Shown here: one piece after another, positions 1 to 9,793 of the stretch
Position numbering within the stretch: the stretch's first letter is position 1
How the letters are laid out: each line of letters begins with the position of its first letter
Assembly: GCF_008641065.1 (NCBI RefSeq)
Contig: NZ_VTRS01000005.1
Span: 173,493 to 237,492, forward strand
Direction: 5' to 3'
From: Rhabdaerophilum calidifontis
GTDB taxonomy: Bacteria; Pseudomonadota; Alphaproteobacteria; Rhizobiales; Beijerinckiaceae
Length of the DNA: 64,000 nt
Position numbers and translations under genes: made by a program
The notes under the pieces: generated by a model
Databases searched by the model: none
What the model was told of the DNA's origin: nothing
What the model saw: the letters and a program-made list of their open reading frames with translations, nothing else

Positions 1-163
1 CCTTGTGGCGCGGCGCCAGCGCGCCGTCCGGCCCGATGCAGATCTGGCCGGAGAGAACCAGCAGGGTGCCGCTGATGCGATAGGGCACGTAATTGGCGAC
101 CGGCGCGACGGGCACCGGCAGCGAGAGGCCGAGTTCGGCGAGGCGGGTTTCGATCGGGGACAT
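1..163 (-). CDS. RidA (YjgF/YER057c/UK114) family protein, N-terminal part only
   Basis: The gene runs off the left edge of the window; only the first 54 codons are present. The peptide begins MSPIETRLAELGLSLPVP and continues with APVANYVPYRISGTLLVLSGQ, which is the usual N-terminal strand and SGQ turn of RidA-like proteins. The family includes deaminases that hydrolyse reactive enamine/imine intermediates made by PLP enzymes, but many members have no assigned substrate, and the catalytic Arg of true RidA lies beyond the window. The ATG at 161-163 is preceded by a good Shine-Dalgarno stretch, GAGGAAAG on the minus strand. It is divergent from eipB. The family call is firm; the specific function is open. 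Confidence 0.8.
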   Translation of the reverse strand, partial: MSPIETRLAELGLSLPVPVAPVANYVPYRISGTLLVLSGQICIGPDGALAPRHK

Positions 164-377
164 CGGGACTTTCCTCGAAGGACGCCGCGCGGGCGGGCGC
201 GGCCGGACGCGGAAGCTCTAGCAGAAAAAGCGGCGCGCGAAATGGCGGCCGGTGCCGGAATTTCGCCATCTCGCAGCGCTTGATGAAGGCGCCCTGAGAA
301 TCCATCGATGATGGGGCAACCCAACGATTCGTCCGCCGCCAGATCCGATGCGGCCTCTTCCGACAGGATAGCGCCCC

Positions 378-1256
378 ATGTCCCACCACTCCGCCTCGCT
401 CCCGCCCCGTTCCGCCGCTCCGGCCGGCGCGGCGCTCGCTGTGCTGCTCGGCATCGCGCCGGCGGCAGCGGCGCCGGCCTCGGGCGCGGCCGCGACCGCG
501 ATCGTGCTCCAGCCGCACCGCATCGCCTATGAGGTTTCGCTCGGCCCCCGGCGCGGCCCCGGCGGCTTCAGCGGTGCGCGGGGGCTGATCGCGCTCGAAT
601 TCACCGGCAATGCCTGCGACGGCTACGCCACCAATTTCCGGCAGGCGACCGAACTCGAGGATGCCGACGGCCAGCCGCGCCGGCTCGATTTCTCGGTCAA
701 TCTCTGGGAGGAGGGCAGGGGCCAGCGCTTCCGCTTCACCGTGCTCAACAAGGTCAACGGCCAGACGACGCGCGATGGCGACGGCGAGGCGCGGCGGAGC
801 GCTGACGGCTCGATCGCGGTGGCGATGAAGCGGCCGCCGGGCCGGAAGGGCGATTTCGACGGCGCGGTTCTGTTCCCCTCCGCGATGATGATCGGCCTCA
901 TCGAGGCTGCCCAGCGCGGCGAGCGGCGTTACGATGCCCGGCTCTTCGACGGTTCCGAAGGCGGCGAGAAGATCTACGAGACCTCGGCGACGATCGGCGC
1001 GCGGCTCGAGGGCGCGCGCAACGAGCGGCTCGAACCGGCGATGCGGGTCGCGGCGCTCGAATCCGTTCCGCGCTGGCCGGTGGTCACGGCCTATTACGAA
1101 TCGACGCCGGGCGACCGTGTGCCGGTCTACACGATGCGCGCGGTGACCTTCGCCAACGGCGTCGTCAGCGATCTGGTGTTCGATTTTCCCGATTTCAGCC
1201 TGATGGCGAAGGCGGTGCGCTACGAGGCGCTGCCGGTCGAGAGCTGCCGCAGATAA
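378..1256 (+). CDS. eipB: EipB-type periplasmic cell-envelope integrity protein (DUF1849)
   Basis: A 292-residue exported protein. A signal peptide is visible (hydrophobic stretch at residues 18-33 ending in AAAAP), followed by the DUF1849 body beginning LQPHRIAYEVSL. Two cysteines remain in the mature protein, C80 (GNACDGY) and C290 (ESCRR, three residues from the end). From family knowledge, Brucella EipB is a periplasmic spiral beta-barrel held by a disulfide between an early and a C-terminal Cys, needed for envelope stress resistance; the spacing here fits that pair. A Shine-Dalgarno AGGATAG lies 7 bases before the ATG. It is convergent with the DUF3572 gene, 10 bases away. Family call is strong; the biochemical role is not defined by sequence. 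Confidence 0.88.
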   Translation: MSHHSASLPPRSAAPAGAALAVLLGIAPAAAAPASGAAATAIVLQPHRIAYEVSLGPRRGPGGFSGARGLIALEFTGNACDGYATNFRQATELEDADGQPRRLDFSVNLWEEGRGQRFRFTVLNKVNGQTTRDGDGEARRSADGSIAVAMKRPPGRKGDFDGAVLFPSAMMIGLIEAAQRGERRYDARLFDGSEGGEKIYETSATIGARLEGARNERLEPAMRVAALESVPRWPVVTAYYESTPGDRVPVYTMRAVTFANGVVSDLVFDFPDFSLMAKAVRYEALPVESCRR

Positions 1257-1266
1257 CCGGGGCGGC

Positions 1267-1551
1267 TCAGATCTCCGCCCCGTGCCCGGCGAGGCGGTCG
1301 CGCGCGGCGAGAACCCGCTCCGGCGCGACTTGCCGGTTCGCGGCGAAGGCGAGCAGCAACGCCTCGTCCTGCGCGAGATGATCGAGCACCGCGGCAAAAA
1401 AGCCCGGTGCGCGGGCCGCCTCGCGCAGCGTCTCCGGCGCGATCCCCGTCAGCGCGAGAAAGCGGCCGAGGCGCTCGACATCCTCGGCGAGAAAGCCGAG
1501 CGCATCGATCGCCAGCAATTCGGGATCGATGCCCCTGTCGTCGCGGATCAT
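1267..1551 (-). CDS. DUF3572 family protein
   Basis: A small acidic cytoplasmic protein of 94 residues beginning MIRDDRGIDPELLAIDALGFL. The pattern of alternating short helices and the position immediately upstream of, and divergent from, divK are those of the alphaproteobacterial DUF3572 family; no function is known. I chose the ATG at 1549-1551 because AGGGAGG stands just upstream on the minus strand; an in-frame TTG 14 codons earlier (1591-1593) has no such site. It is convergent with eipB. The 203-base gap to divK presumably holds both promoters. Confidence 0.75.
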   Translation of the reverse strand: MIRDDRGIDPELLAIDALGFLAEDVERLGRFLALTGIAPETLREAARAPGFFAAVLDHLAQDEALLLAFAANRQVAPERVLAARDRLAGHGAEI

Positions 1552-1754
1552 GCCGGCCTCCCTGTCTTCCCCGTATTTCTTCCGCCGCAGCAAGCCTCTT
1601 TAAACCATCTTCCGCGATGCGCGATCCGCGGGCTTGCGGAGGCCCGGTCACTTAGACGATTCCTTCAACCTTCGCAGGCTAGCGTCGGGACGGATGCAGG
1701 CGGCCCCGGGGGGCGTCTGCCATTCTGGCGTGGTGGGAGCCGGCGACCGCAGCG

Positions 1755-2120
1755 ATGGCAAAGACCGTTCTGATTGTCGAGGATAACGAGCTCAACATGA
1801 AGCTCTTCAACGATCTCCTCGAAGCGCATGGCTACGAGACGCTCAAGGCCAGGACGGGCCTCGAGGGCTTCGATCTTGCGCGGACCAGGAAGCCGGATCT
1901 CGTCCTGATGGACATCCAGCTGCCTGAGGTCTCCGGCATCGACATCATCAAGCTTCTCAAGGAGGACGAGGAGCTGAAGGGTATTCCCGTCATCGCCATC
2001 ACCGCCTTCGCCATGAAGGGGGACGAGGAGAGGATCCGGGAATCGGGCTGCGAAGGCTATCTTTCCAAGCCGATCTCGGTTTCGAAGTTCATCGAGACCG
2101 TGCGCGGCTTCGTTGCCTAG
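1755..2120 (+). CDS. divK: DivK single-domain response regulator
   Basis: A 121-residue stand-alone receiver domain. The acidic pocket (E9, D10), the phospho-acceptor D53 ([11 protein letters not shown]), T83 and K105 (YLSKPIS) are all in place. The segment [19 protein letters not shown] is diagnostic of DivK rather than CheY. In Caulobacter and Rhizobiales DivK is the essential phospho-signal that acts on DivJ/PleC and DivL to control CckA-CtrA and thereby division asymmetry. It lies 42 bases upstream of pleD on the same strand, the classical divK-pleD pair, and the two are probably co-transcribed. No strong Shine-Dalgarno precedes the ATG. Confidence 0.96.
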   Translation: MAKTVLIVEDNELNMKLFNDLLEAHGYETLKARTGLEGFDLARTRKPDLVLMDIQLPEVSGIDIIKLLKEDEELKGIPVIAITAFAMKGDEERIRESGCEGYLSKPISVSKFIETVRGFVA

Positions 2121-2162
2121 CCATTCCGGCAAGGCGGAAGATGTGGGCAGGGTGGACCAGAA

Positions 2163-3530
<1,368 letters not shown>

Positions 3531-3878
3531 GGCGCGCCATCACGCCGCAGATGCAACGCTTGTTTCGGTGACGGGCGCGACCTTTCGGCCTTGCGGCGCC
3601 GAACGAGACTCGGATAGCCTCTTGTTTCAATCGAACGCGCGCGCCGCCTACCACCTCTTTGGGAAAGGCCGCCCGCATCGCAGCCATTCCTCGCGGGATG
3701 CTCAGGTCCGCCGCATCTCCTGGGTCCCACGGGGTCGGCCGGTTCGGAACCGGAGGGAGTGCCTCCTCGCCTCCGGTTCCGGGCCGGCCACTTTCTGGCC
3801 GGCGAGCCCTCGCGGGGATCAGTCCAAGACCAGGATTCTCCTGATGGGGCACGAGCGGATGAGGGGGCTCGCGGCATG
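3531..3878. other. Gene-free convergent intergenic stretch with a strong inverted repeat
   Basis: No open frame here has a recognisable product or good start. The stretch is, however, structured: an 11-base perfect inverted repeat (GGAACCGGAGG at 3746-3756, CCTCCGGTTCC at 3770-3780, 13-base loop) is enclosed by a second stem (GGTCGGCC at 3733-3740 with GGCCGGCC at 3782-3789, one G-U). A direct repeat CCTCGCGGG flanks it at about 3690 and 3809, and a smaller hairpin (CAGGA-TTC-TCCTG) lies near 3831-3843. It could be a pleD 3' end, a structured small RNA or simply GC-rich palindromic sequence; there is no T-tract after the main hairpin. The rpmG terminator follows at 3879. Confidence 0.4.
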
Positions 3879-3899
3879 AAAAAGGCGCCCGCAGGCGCC
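3879..3899 (-). terminator. Rho-independent terminator of the MFS-rpmG transcript
   Basis: Read on the minus strand, GGCGCC-TGCG-GGCGCC is followed directly by TTTTT and then CATG. It lies about 90 bases beyond the rpmG stop codon, in the correct orientation to end that transcript. Confidence 0.7.
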
Positions 3900-3989
3900 C
3901 ATTCCGGCATGTCGATGCTTGCAGATCAGGGGTTGTGGATCAGCAGCGGGTTGGCTGCCGGCCGGAGCACAAGCGAGTTTGATCCTGGC

Positions 3990-4157
3990 TTACTTGATCT
4001 TGGCTTCCTTGAACTCGACATGCTTCTTCGCAATCGGATCGTATTTCTTGAACGCGAGCTTCTCTGTCGAGGTGCGGGCATTCTTCTTGGTCACGTAGAA
4101 ATAGCCGGTATCGGCCGTCGAGACGAGCTTGATCTTGATCGTGTTGGCCTTGGCCAT
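3990..4157 (-). CDS. rpmG: Large ribosomal subunit protein bL33
   Basis: A 55-residue basic protein reading [20 protein letters not shown] and then [19 protein letters not shown], ending [11 protein letters not shown]. This is a full-length bL33 of the cysteine-free type (no CxxC zinc ribbon), the form usual in alphaproteobacteria. The ATG at 4155-4157 has GGAGGTT four bases upstream on the minus strand. It lies downstream of, and co-directional with, the MFS gene and is followed by a clear terminator. Proximity of rpmG to divK-pleD is common in Rhizobiales. Confidence 0.97.
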   Translation of the reverse strand: MAKANTIKIKLVSTADTGYFYVTKKNARTSTEKLAFKKYDPIAKKHVEFKEAKIK

Positions 4158-4271
4158 GGGAACCTCCGGCGCGACCTGGCGCCGCCGCGCGGCCGGCCTG
4201 TCGCATGAAACAGAGCGCCGGACGAAAACGCCCGGCGCGAGGGGCCCGTATCGCGGATCGGGCCGGCGAAG

Positions 4272-5450
4272 TCAAGCCTTTCCGTCCCGCGCCGCACGGC
4301 GCGGTGAAAGGCGCAGCACCACGATTCCCGCATAGCCGGCGAGCAGCGCCACGAGGATCGCCGGCAGGCCATAGGCGCCGCCGGCATCCATCCCAAGCCC
4401 GATCAGCGGCGGGCCGAGCATCAGCCCCAGCGAATAGAGCAGCACGAAGGCGGCGTTGGCCGAGGCGAGATCGGCATCCGAGAACCGCGAACCGAGATGC
4501 GCGAGCCCCACCGTGTAGAGCGCGCCCGAAATGCCGCCGAACACGAGGAGCAGCGCCGCGAAGGGCCAGAAGGCCGGCTGCGCCAGGGGCAGCGCCGCCG
4601 CGAAGCCCGCCGAGAGCAGCGCCAGGGCGAGCAGCATGGTGCGGCGGTCAAGCCGGTCTGACAGCAGGCCGAGCGGGAGCTGGAACAGCACATTGCCGAG
4701 CGTGAAGGCGCTGAGCAGCAGCGCCGCCTCGTGCTCGCTGAATCCAACCCGGACATTGTGCACCGGCAGTTGCACGAAGAGCCCGGTCTCGACCGCGCCG
4801 AACACGAAGGCGGCGAGCGTCGCCGCCGGCGCGGCGCGGATGAAGCGCGTAAACCCCGCCGCGGGCGCACGCTCGAGGCCGGGGGCCGCGCCGCCGGCGA
4901 TCGCGAGCGGCGCGAGCCCAAGCAGGATGATCGCTGCCGTGACGAGAAAGGGCAGCGCGCCGGCGGTGCCGATCAGCGCCAGCACCGCCGGCCCGGCGGC
5001 GAAGCCGAGATAGAGCGTCGTCGCGTAGAGCCCCATCACCAGCCCGCGCCGGGCGGGATCCGCGGCGGCGTTGATCCAGAATTCGGAGAGCGTGAAGATC
5101 ACGCCGATCGCCGCGCCGAGCGCGAAGCGCAGGGCGCTCCAGGCCAAGAGGTTCGGTACGGCCGGGAAGGCGGCGAGGGTGAGCGCGGTTGCAAGCAGCG
5201 CCGCCGTGAGCATCGCGCGGATGCCGAAGCGGCGCGCGAGCCCCGGAACCAGGGGCACCATCAGCACGGTTCCGAACCCCGCCAGCGTCGCCGTCAGCCC
5301 GGACACCGTGCTGGACACGCCCCAGCGCTCGATTTCCAGCGAGACCAGCGGCCCGGAGGTCGCGAGCGCGAGGCCGACCAGCGTGACGAGCGCGATCGCG
5401 GCGGCGATCACGCGCGTGCCGCCGCCGGCGGTGGAGGGGGGCGCGGGCAT
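4272..5450 (-). CDS. Major facilitator superfamily transporter
   Basis: A 392-residue integral membrane protein with about 12 hydrophobic segments arranged in two halves. The loop after the second segment, GLARRFGIRAM, and its counterpart in the second half, LLSDRLDRRTM, are the usual MFS cytoplasmic signature. It resembles the YfkF-like group of sugar/drug-type carriers often found beside rpmG in Rhizobiales, but the substrate cannot be predicted. The gene is divergent from the secreted hypothetical gene at 5511 (60-base gap) and lies 114 bases upstream of rpmG on the same strand, so the two may share a transcript. Confidence 0.85.
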   Translation of the reverse strand: MPAPPSTAGGGTRVIAAAIALVTLVGLALATSGPLVSLEIERWGVSSTVSGLTATLAGFGTVLMVPLVPGLARRFGIRAMLTAALLATALTLAAFPAVPNLLAWSALRFALGAAIGVIFTLSEFWINAAADPARRGLVMGLYATTLYLGFAAGPAVLALIGTAGALPFLVTAAIILLGLAPLAIAGGAAPGLERAPAAGFTRFIRAAPAATLAAFVFGAVETGLFVQLPVHNVRVGFSEHEAALLLSAFTLGNVLFQLPLGLLSDRLDRRTMLLALALLSAGFAAALPLAQPAFWPFAALLLVFGGISGALYTVGLAHLGSRFSDADLASANAAFVLLYSLGLMLGPPLIGLGMDAGGAYGLPAILVALLAGYAGIVVLRLSPRRAARDGKA

Positions 5451-5510
5451 GCGTTCGGGCTTTCGGGCGTGCTAGCATAGCGGACCGATTCGGCTCGATC
5501 CGGGATTGCG

Positions 5511-6089
5511 ATGAGCGAACATCTAGCGCGGCGCGCCGGCGCCGTCATCCCGCCGGCCCTGCTGCTGGCCGCTTTCCTCTCCGCCATGGCGGCCGGAGCA
5601 CAGGAGTCGGGGCGGTTCCTGTTCGGAACGCGCGATTTCGAGATGGATTGGCGCGCCGAGGCCGGGGGGCGGCCGATGCGGCTGCGCTTCCTCGGCGCGC
5701 GGCGCCTCCTGCGCATGGAGCCGCTCGACGGGTCCGATCAGGTGATGCTGCGCGATCTCGCGACCGGGGCGGTGCATGTGCTGATCGGCGAGGGCCGGAG
5801 CGGGGTCCATGCCGGCCGCGCGCCGCCGCTCGGGTCGTTCCGCCCCGACGGGATCGGCGAGATCCGGACGATCGCCGGCGAGGCCTGCCGCGAGATGCGG
5901 GCCGGGCCGGAGCGCTTCTGCCTGACCGATGACGGGATTCCGCTCGAAATGGCCAATGCACGCGAGCATTACGTGGCCGAGCGCCTGTTGCGCCGGGCGC
6001 AGGCGCCGGCGCTGTTCGAGGTGCCGAAAGAGCCGAAGCCGAAGCCCATTCCCGGCCTGCCGGGGCTGGAGCCGAAGTCCGGCCCCTAG
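5511..6089 (+). CDS. Secreted hypothetical protein
   Basis: A 192-residue protein with a likely signal peptide (hydrophobic residues about 10-29, MAAGAQ). The mature part is beta-rich, for example RFLFGTRDFEMDW and VMLRDLATGAVHVLIG, with two cysteines close together (GEACREM and ERFCLTDDG) that could pair. The plan of short strands ending in 'CLTDDGIPLEM' resembles DUF4412-like or lipoprotein-sorting folds, but I do not recognise the family. The C-terminus is a Pro/Lys-rich tail (EPKPKPIPGLPGLEPK). It is the only plus-strand gene in this minus-strand region, and it converges on the NUDIX gene. Confidence 0.6.
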   Translation: MSEHLARRAGAVIPPALLLAAFLSAMAAGAQESGRFLFGTRDFEMDWRAEAGGRPMRLRFLGARRLLRMEPLDGSDQVMLRDLATGAVHVLIGEGRSGVHAGRAPPLGSFRPDGIGEIRTIAGEACREMRAGPERFCLTDDGIPLEMANAREHYVAERLLRRAQAPALFEVPKEPKPKPIPGLPGLEPKSGP

Positions 6090-6110
6090 CTCTGGCGCCG
6101 GGGGAGCGGG

Positions 6111-6917
6111 TTAGCGCGCCTCCGGCGTGATCCATTCGCGGCGGAAGACGCGGTTCTTCTCGAAATAGAACGGCACCGGCCGCGGCGCCTCGATCGGCCC
6201 CTGACGCAAGGCGGCATCGAGATCGGCGAGCACGACGCGCGTGATCGCGGGGAGCGGCAGGGCGGCGGTTTCGGCGAGGCTCAGCCAGGCGAGTTCGACC
6301 AGTTCCGAATCCGGCCCCACCACGCCCTCGATCCGGTGGGCGATGCGGGCGGCGTCGACCACGAAGAACCGCGTGTCGAAGCGCTTCGGCCGGCGCGGCG
6401 GCGTGATCGCGCGCGCGAGATAGGCGAGGCCCGAGAGATCCGGCACATGGCCTGTGCCGAGAAAATCGCGCCAGGGATCTTCCTTGCGGTCTTGCTTGTT
6501 GCCCGTGGGACGGGGCGGAAACGGACTGGCGGCGGGGCGGCCGATCACGATTCCCGTCTCCTCGAAGGTTTCGCGCAGCGCGGCGAGGGCAAGACGGCGA
6601 CCGCGCGCGGCGCTCGGCCGCCCGCAGCGCGCGGCGAGCCCGGCCGCCACCGCCGGCGGCAATTCGCCAGCCACGGGCAGGCGCGAATCGCCCGCCTCGC
6701 TCCGGCCGCCCGGAAAGACGAAGCGGTCGGGCATGAATTTCAGCGCCGGGTGGCGGCGCCCCATCAGCACGCGCGGCACGGGGCCGGATCGGTCGAGGAT
6801 GACGAGGGTCGCGGCATCCACCGGCCGGACATTCGGCCAGGAACGGTCGCGCGCCTCGCCCGTCAGGCGCGCGAGGCGCTCCTCCTCGGCGAGGCGCGCT
6901 CCGGCGGAATCGGTCAT
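6111..6917 (-). CDS. NUDIX hydrolase, NUDT19-like with an insertion in the NUDIX box
   Basis: A 268-residue enzyme. The catalytic part RETFEETG sits at residues 115-122, but the Gly-rich start of the NUDIX box (FVFPGGR, about 67-72) is separated from it by roughly 40 residues instead of the usual dozen, as in the NUDT7/NUDT19 branch that hydrolyses CoA or nucleoside diphosphate derivatives. The C-terminal RPVPFYFEKNRVFRREWI is typical of the rhizobial homologue. Its ATG overlaps the stop of the DUF983 gene by four bases, so the two are translationally coupled. The substrate is not predictable from sequence. Confidence 0.82.
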   Translation of the reverse strand: MTDSAGARLAEEERLARLTGEARDRSWPNVRPVDAATLVILDRSGPVPRVLMGRRHPALKFMPDRFVFPGGRSEAGDSRLPVAGELPPAVAAGLAARCGRPSAARGRRLALAALRETFEETGIVIGRPAASPFPPRPTGNKQDRKEDPWRDFLGTGHVPDLSGLAYLARAITPPRRPKRFDTRFFVVDAARIAHRIEGVVGPDSELVELAWLSLAETAALPLPAITRVVLADLDAALRQGPIEAPRPVPFYFEKNRVFRREWITPEAR

Positions 6918-7405
6918 CGCGCCGCCGGCCTCGACGGGATGTCGTGGATATCGCCGGCCGGGTCGAAGCCATGCATCCGATGCGCCCATTGATAGGCGAT
7001 CAGCGCGCCCTTGACCGGCTGTATCAGCAGCAGCGCCAGCAGCACGGTCAGCGCCGGCCACAGCGCCATGTGCCACCAGAGCGGCCATTCCGCGCCCTGC
7101 TCGACGGCGAGGTTGAGCGGAACGATGATATGGCCGACGATCATGATCGTCACATAGGGCGGCATGTCGTCGGCGCGGTGGCCGTCGAGCGGCTCGCCGC
7201 AATCCCGGCAGGCGGGCTCGACCTTCAGGAAGCGGCCGAACATCCGCCCCGTGCCGCAACGGGGGCAGCGGCATCGGAAGCCGCGCGCCATCGCCTGTTT
7301 CCAGTCGCGCGCCGGCAGGGCGGGCGCGGCTGCGCCATCTTTCCACGCGGTGTTGGTCCAATTGTCCATCGTGATGTCCGGCCTCCTGTTCTCGACCGGC
7401 CTCAT
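6914..7405 (-). CDS. DUF983 membrane protein with zinc-ribbon
   Basis: A 163-residue protein. The N-terminal half has a four-cysteine ribbon (CRCPRCGTGRMF followed by ACRDCGEPLDG), and the second half has two transmembrane helices (about residues 85-105 and 118-140). DUF983 proteins are of unknown function and commonly follow rnr in Rhizobiales. The first ATG overlaps the rnr stop (ATGA); a second ATG 12 codons later (start base 7369) has AGGAGG upstream at a rather long spacing, so either start is possible. Confidence 0.82.
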   Translation of the reverse strand: MRPVENRRPDITMDNWTNTAWKDGAAAPALPARDWKQAMARGFRCRCPRCGTGRMFGRFLKVEPACRDCGEPLDGHRADDMPPYVTIMIVGHIIVPLNLAVEQGAEWPLWWHMALWPALTVLLALLLIQPVKGALIAYQWAHRMHGFDPAGDIHDIPSRPAAR

Positions 7406-9768
7406 TCCTCGAAACGGGGGACGCGCGCGCGCCGCGGGGTTGCGCCGGATCTTGAAGCATCGGCGCGGCCGGCGCGCAACCGGCCTTTCGCCGCGCCCCC
7501 CGCCTCCTGCGCGGGCGGCAGGCGCCGGCCCCGTCCCGTCTTGACGTAGCGGCCCTCGCTCAACATCTCGAAGCGCAGCGCGCCGGCCATCGGCTGCGCC
7601 TCCACGAGCCGGACCTGCACCTCGTCGCCCAAGCGGTAACTCTCGCCGGTGCGCGATCCGGTCAGGGCGTGGCCGGCTTCGTCATGGCGGAAGAAATCGT
7701 CGCCGAGGCTCGCGGCCGGGATGAACCCGTCGGCGCCGGTGCGGTCGAGCTTCACGAACAGGCCGGCGCGGGTGACACCGGCGATGCGGCCGCGGAAGCT
7801 CGCGCCGACCTGATCGGCGAGATAGAGCGCGATGAGCCGGTCCACCGTCTCGCGCTCGGCAGCCATGGCGCGGCGCTCGGCGGCCGAGATCCGCGCGCCG
7901 ATCTCGCGCATGGTCTCGATCGGCGTATCCGGCAGCGCGTCCTTCCTGCCGAGATCCAGCGCCCGGATCAGCCCGCGATGGACGACGAGATCGGCATAGC
8001 GGCGGATCGGCGAGGTGAAATGGGCGTAGCGGCGCAGGTTGAGGCCGAAATGGCCGATATTCTCCGGCGCATATTCCGCCTGGGCCTGCGAGCGCAGGAT
8101 GACCTCGTTGACGAGGCTCGCATGCGGCCCCGCCTTCACCCGCGCGAGGATGCGGTTGAACAGGTCCGGCCGCACCGCGCCCTGCTTCGGCAGCGAGATG
8201 CCGATCGTGTCGAGGAAATCGCGCAAACCCTGCATCTTCTCGAGGCTCGGATTGTCGTGGATGCGATAGAGCAGCGGCACGCGCGCCTTCTCCAGCGTCT
8301 CGGCGGCGCAGACATTGGCGAGGATCATGAATTCCTCGATCAGCCGGTGTGCGTCGAGCCGCTCGGGCACGATCACGTCCGCGACATGGCCCTGCCTGTC
8401 GAGCACCAGCTTGCGCTCCGGCAGGTCGAGATCGAGGGGCTCGCGCGCCTCCCGCGCGACCTTAAGGGCGGCATAGCCGGCCCAGAGCGGCCGCAGCACC
8501 GTTTCGAGCAGCGGGCCGGTGGTCTCGTCGGGCCGGCCGTCGATCGCGGCCTGGGCCTGGGCATAGGCGAGCTTGCCCGCGGAGCGGATCAGCACCCGGT
8601 GGAAGGAATGTGCCCGCTTCTCGCCGCGCGCCGAGATCGCCACCCGGAGCCCGAGCGCGGCGCGGTTGACGCCGGGCTTCAGCGAGCACAGATCGTTGGA
8701 GATGCGCTCCGGCAGCATCGGCACGACGCGATCGGGAAAATAGACCGAATTGCCGCGCTCCAGCGCCTCGGCATCAAGCGCTGAGCCCGGCAGAACATAG
8801 GCCGCGACATCGGCGATCGCGATATGGAGCACGAAGCCGCCGGGATTGGCGGGGTCCGCGTCCGGTTCGGCATGGACGGCGTCGTCATGGTCCTTCGCAT
8901 CCGCCGGATCGATGGTGACGAGCGGGATCGTCCGCCAATCCTCGCGGCCGGCGAGCGTCGCCTCCTGCGCCGCCGCCGCCTCCCGCAGCGCGGCCTCGGA
9001 AAAGACATGCGGGATCTCGTGGGTATGGATCGCGATCAGCGAGATCGCGCGCTCGCTCCGCGTCGAGCCGAGGCGTTCGCGCACCCGGCCGACGCGCAGG
9101 CCGAGCAAGCGGTCGCGGCCGAGTTCCACCGAGACGAGATCGCCGTCCTGCGCTGCGCCGGCGGCCTCGCCGGGCGGGATCGCGATCTCGACCCCCCTGG
9201 CCTTCTTGTCGATCGGCACCAGCCGCCCGCCCCCCTCGGGCAGGGCGCGGAACACGCCGACCGCGCGCTTCGCCTGATGCGAGAGGATCTTGAGGATCCG
9301 GCCGGAATAGGCCGGGCCTTCGGCGTCCCCCGTCGGTTCGATGCGGATCAGCACCCGGTCGTTGAGGCCGGGCGGCGGGCCTTGCTCGCGCCGGCGCGGC
9401 ACGGGGATGACGATCAGCGGCGGCTCGCCGCGCATCTCGTCCCATTCGGCCGGCGCGGCGATCAGGTCGCCGTCGGAATCGCGGCGCAGGATGTCGGCGA
9501 CGATCACCGGCGGCAATTGTCCGGCGCGGTGCAGCGCGCCGCGACTGCGGGTCAGCGCGCCTTCCGCCTGAAGCTCCTTGAGGATGCGCTTCAGCGCGAT
9601 CTTACCGGCCGGGTTGAGGCCGAATTCGCGCGCGATCTCGCGCTTGCCGACCTTGCCCCGCGCGCCGGCGATGAAGCCGAGGATCTCCTCCCGGCTGGGG
9701 AAGCCCCGCGCCTCGGCCGATTTCGGCTGGCGGCGGGGCGCGCGGGGAAAGGGCAGGGAGCGGGCCAT
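7402..9768 (-). CDS. rnr: Ribonuclease R, 3'-5' exoribonuclease
   Basis: A 788-residue processive exoribonuclease. In order it has an N-terminal helix-turn-helix-like region (EILGFIAG to LKRILKELQ), cold-shock domains (about 85-230), the RNB catalytic domain with the acidic metal cluster DPADAKDHDD at 287-296, a conserved HFTSPIRRYADLVVHR segment, and a C-terminal S1 domain (GRIAGVTRAGLFVKLD) before a basic tail. RNase R degrades structured RNA and rRNA without a helicase. I prefer the ATG at 9768 (GAGAAG upstream) to the in-frame ATG five codons earlier, which lacks a ribosome site. It overlaps the DUF983 gene by four bases and follows lrgAB on the same strand. Confidence 0.95.
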   Translation of the reverse strand: MARSLPFPRAPRRQPKSAEARGFPSREEILGFIAGARGKVGKREIAREFGLNPAGKIALKRILKELQAEGALTRSRGALHRAGQLPPVIVADILRRDSDGDLIAAPAEWDEMRGEPPLIVIPVPRRREQGPPPGLNDRVLIRIEPTGDAEGPAYSGRILKILSHQAKRAVGVFRALPEGGGRLVPIDKKARGVEIAIPPGEAAGAAQDGDLVSVELGRDRLLGLRVGRVRERLGSTRSERAISLIAIHTHEIPHVFSEAALREAAAAQEATLAGREDWRTIPLVTIDPADAKDHDDAVHAEPDADPANPGGFVLHIAIADVAAYVLPGSALDAEALERGNSVYFPDRVVPMLPERISNDLCSLKPGVNRAALGLRVAISARGEKRAHSFHRVLIRSAGKLAYAQAQAAIDGRPDETTGPLLETVLRPLWAGYAALKVAREAREPLDLDLPERKLVLDRQGHVADVIVPERLDAHRLIEEFMILANVCAAETLEKARVPLLYRIHDNPSLEKMQGLRDFLDTIGISLPKQGAVRPDLFNRILARVKAGPHASLVNEVILRSQAQAEYAPENIGHFGLNLRRYAHFTSPIRRYADLVVHRGLIRALDLGRKDALPDTPIETMREIGARISAAERRAMAAERETVDRLIALYLADQVGASFRGRIAGVTRAGLFVKLDRTGADGFIPAASLGDDFFRHDEAGHALTGSRTGESYRLGDEVQVRLVEAQPMAGALRFEMLSEGRYVKTGRGRRLPPAQEAGGAAKGRLRAGRADASRSGATPRRARVPRFEE

Positions 9769-9793
9769 GGATGCTTCTCGCATGCGGCGGGGG

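Noticed and set aside
1552..1754. A CtrA binding site (TTAA-N7-TTAA) before divK.
   Set aside because: Only isolated TTTAAA is present; no second half-site at the right spacing.
3731..3790. A tRNA or SRP RNA at the hairpin (GGTTCGGAACC resembles a T-arm).
   Set aside because: The loop lacks the invariant A of the T-loop, there is no acceptor stem or anticodon arm, and no SRP tetraloop/asymmetric loop motif.
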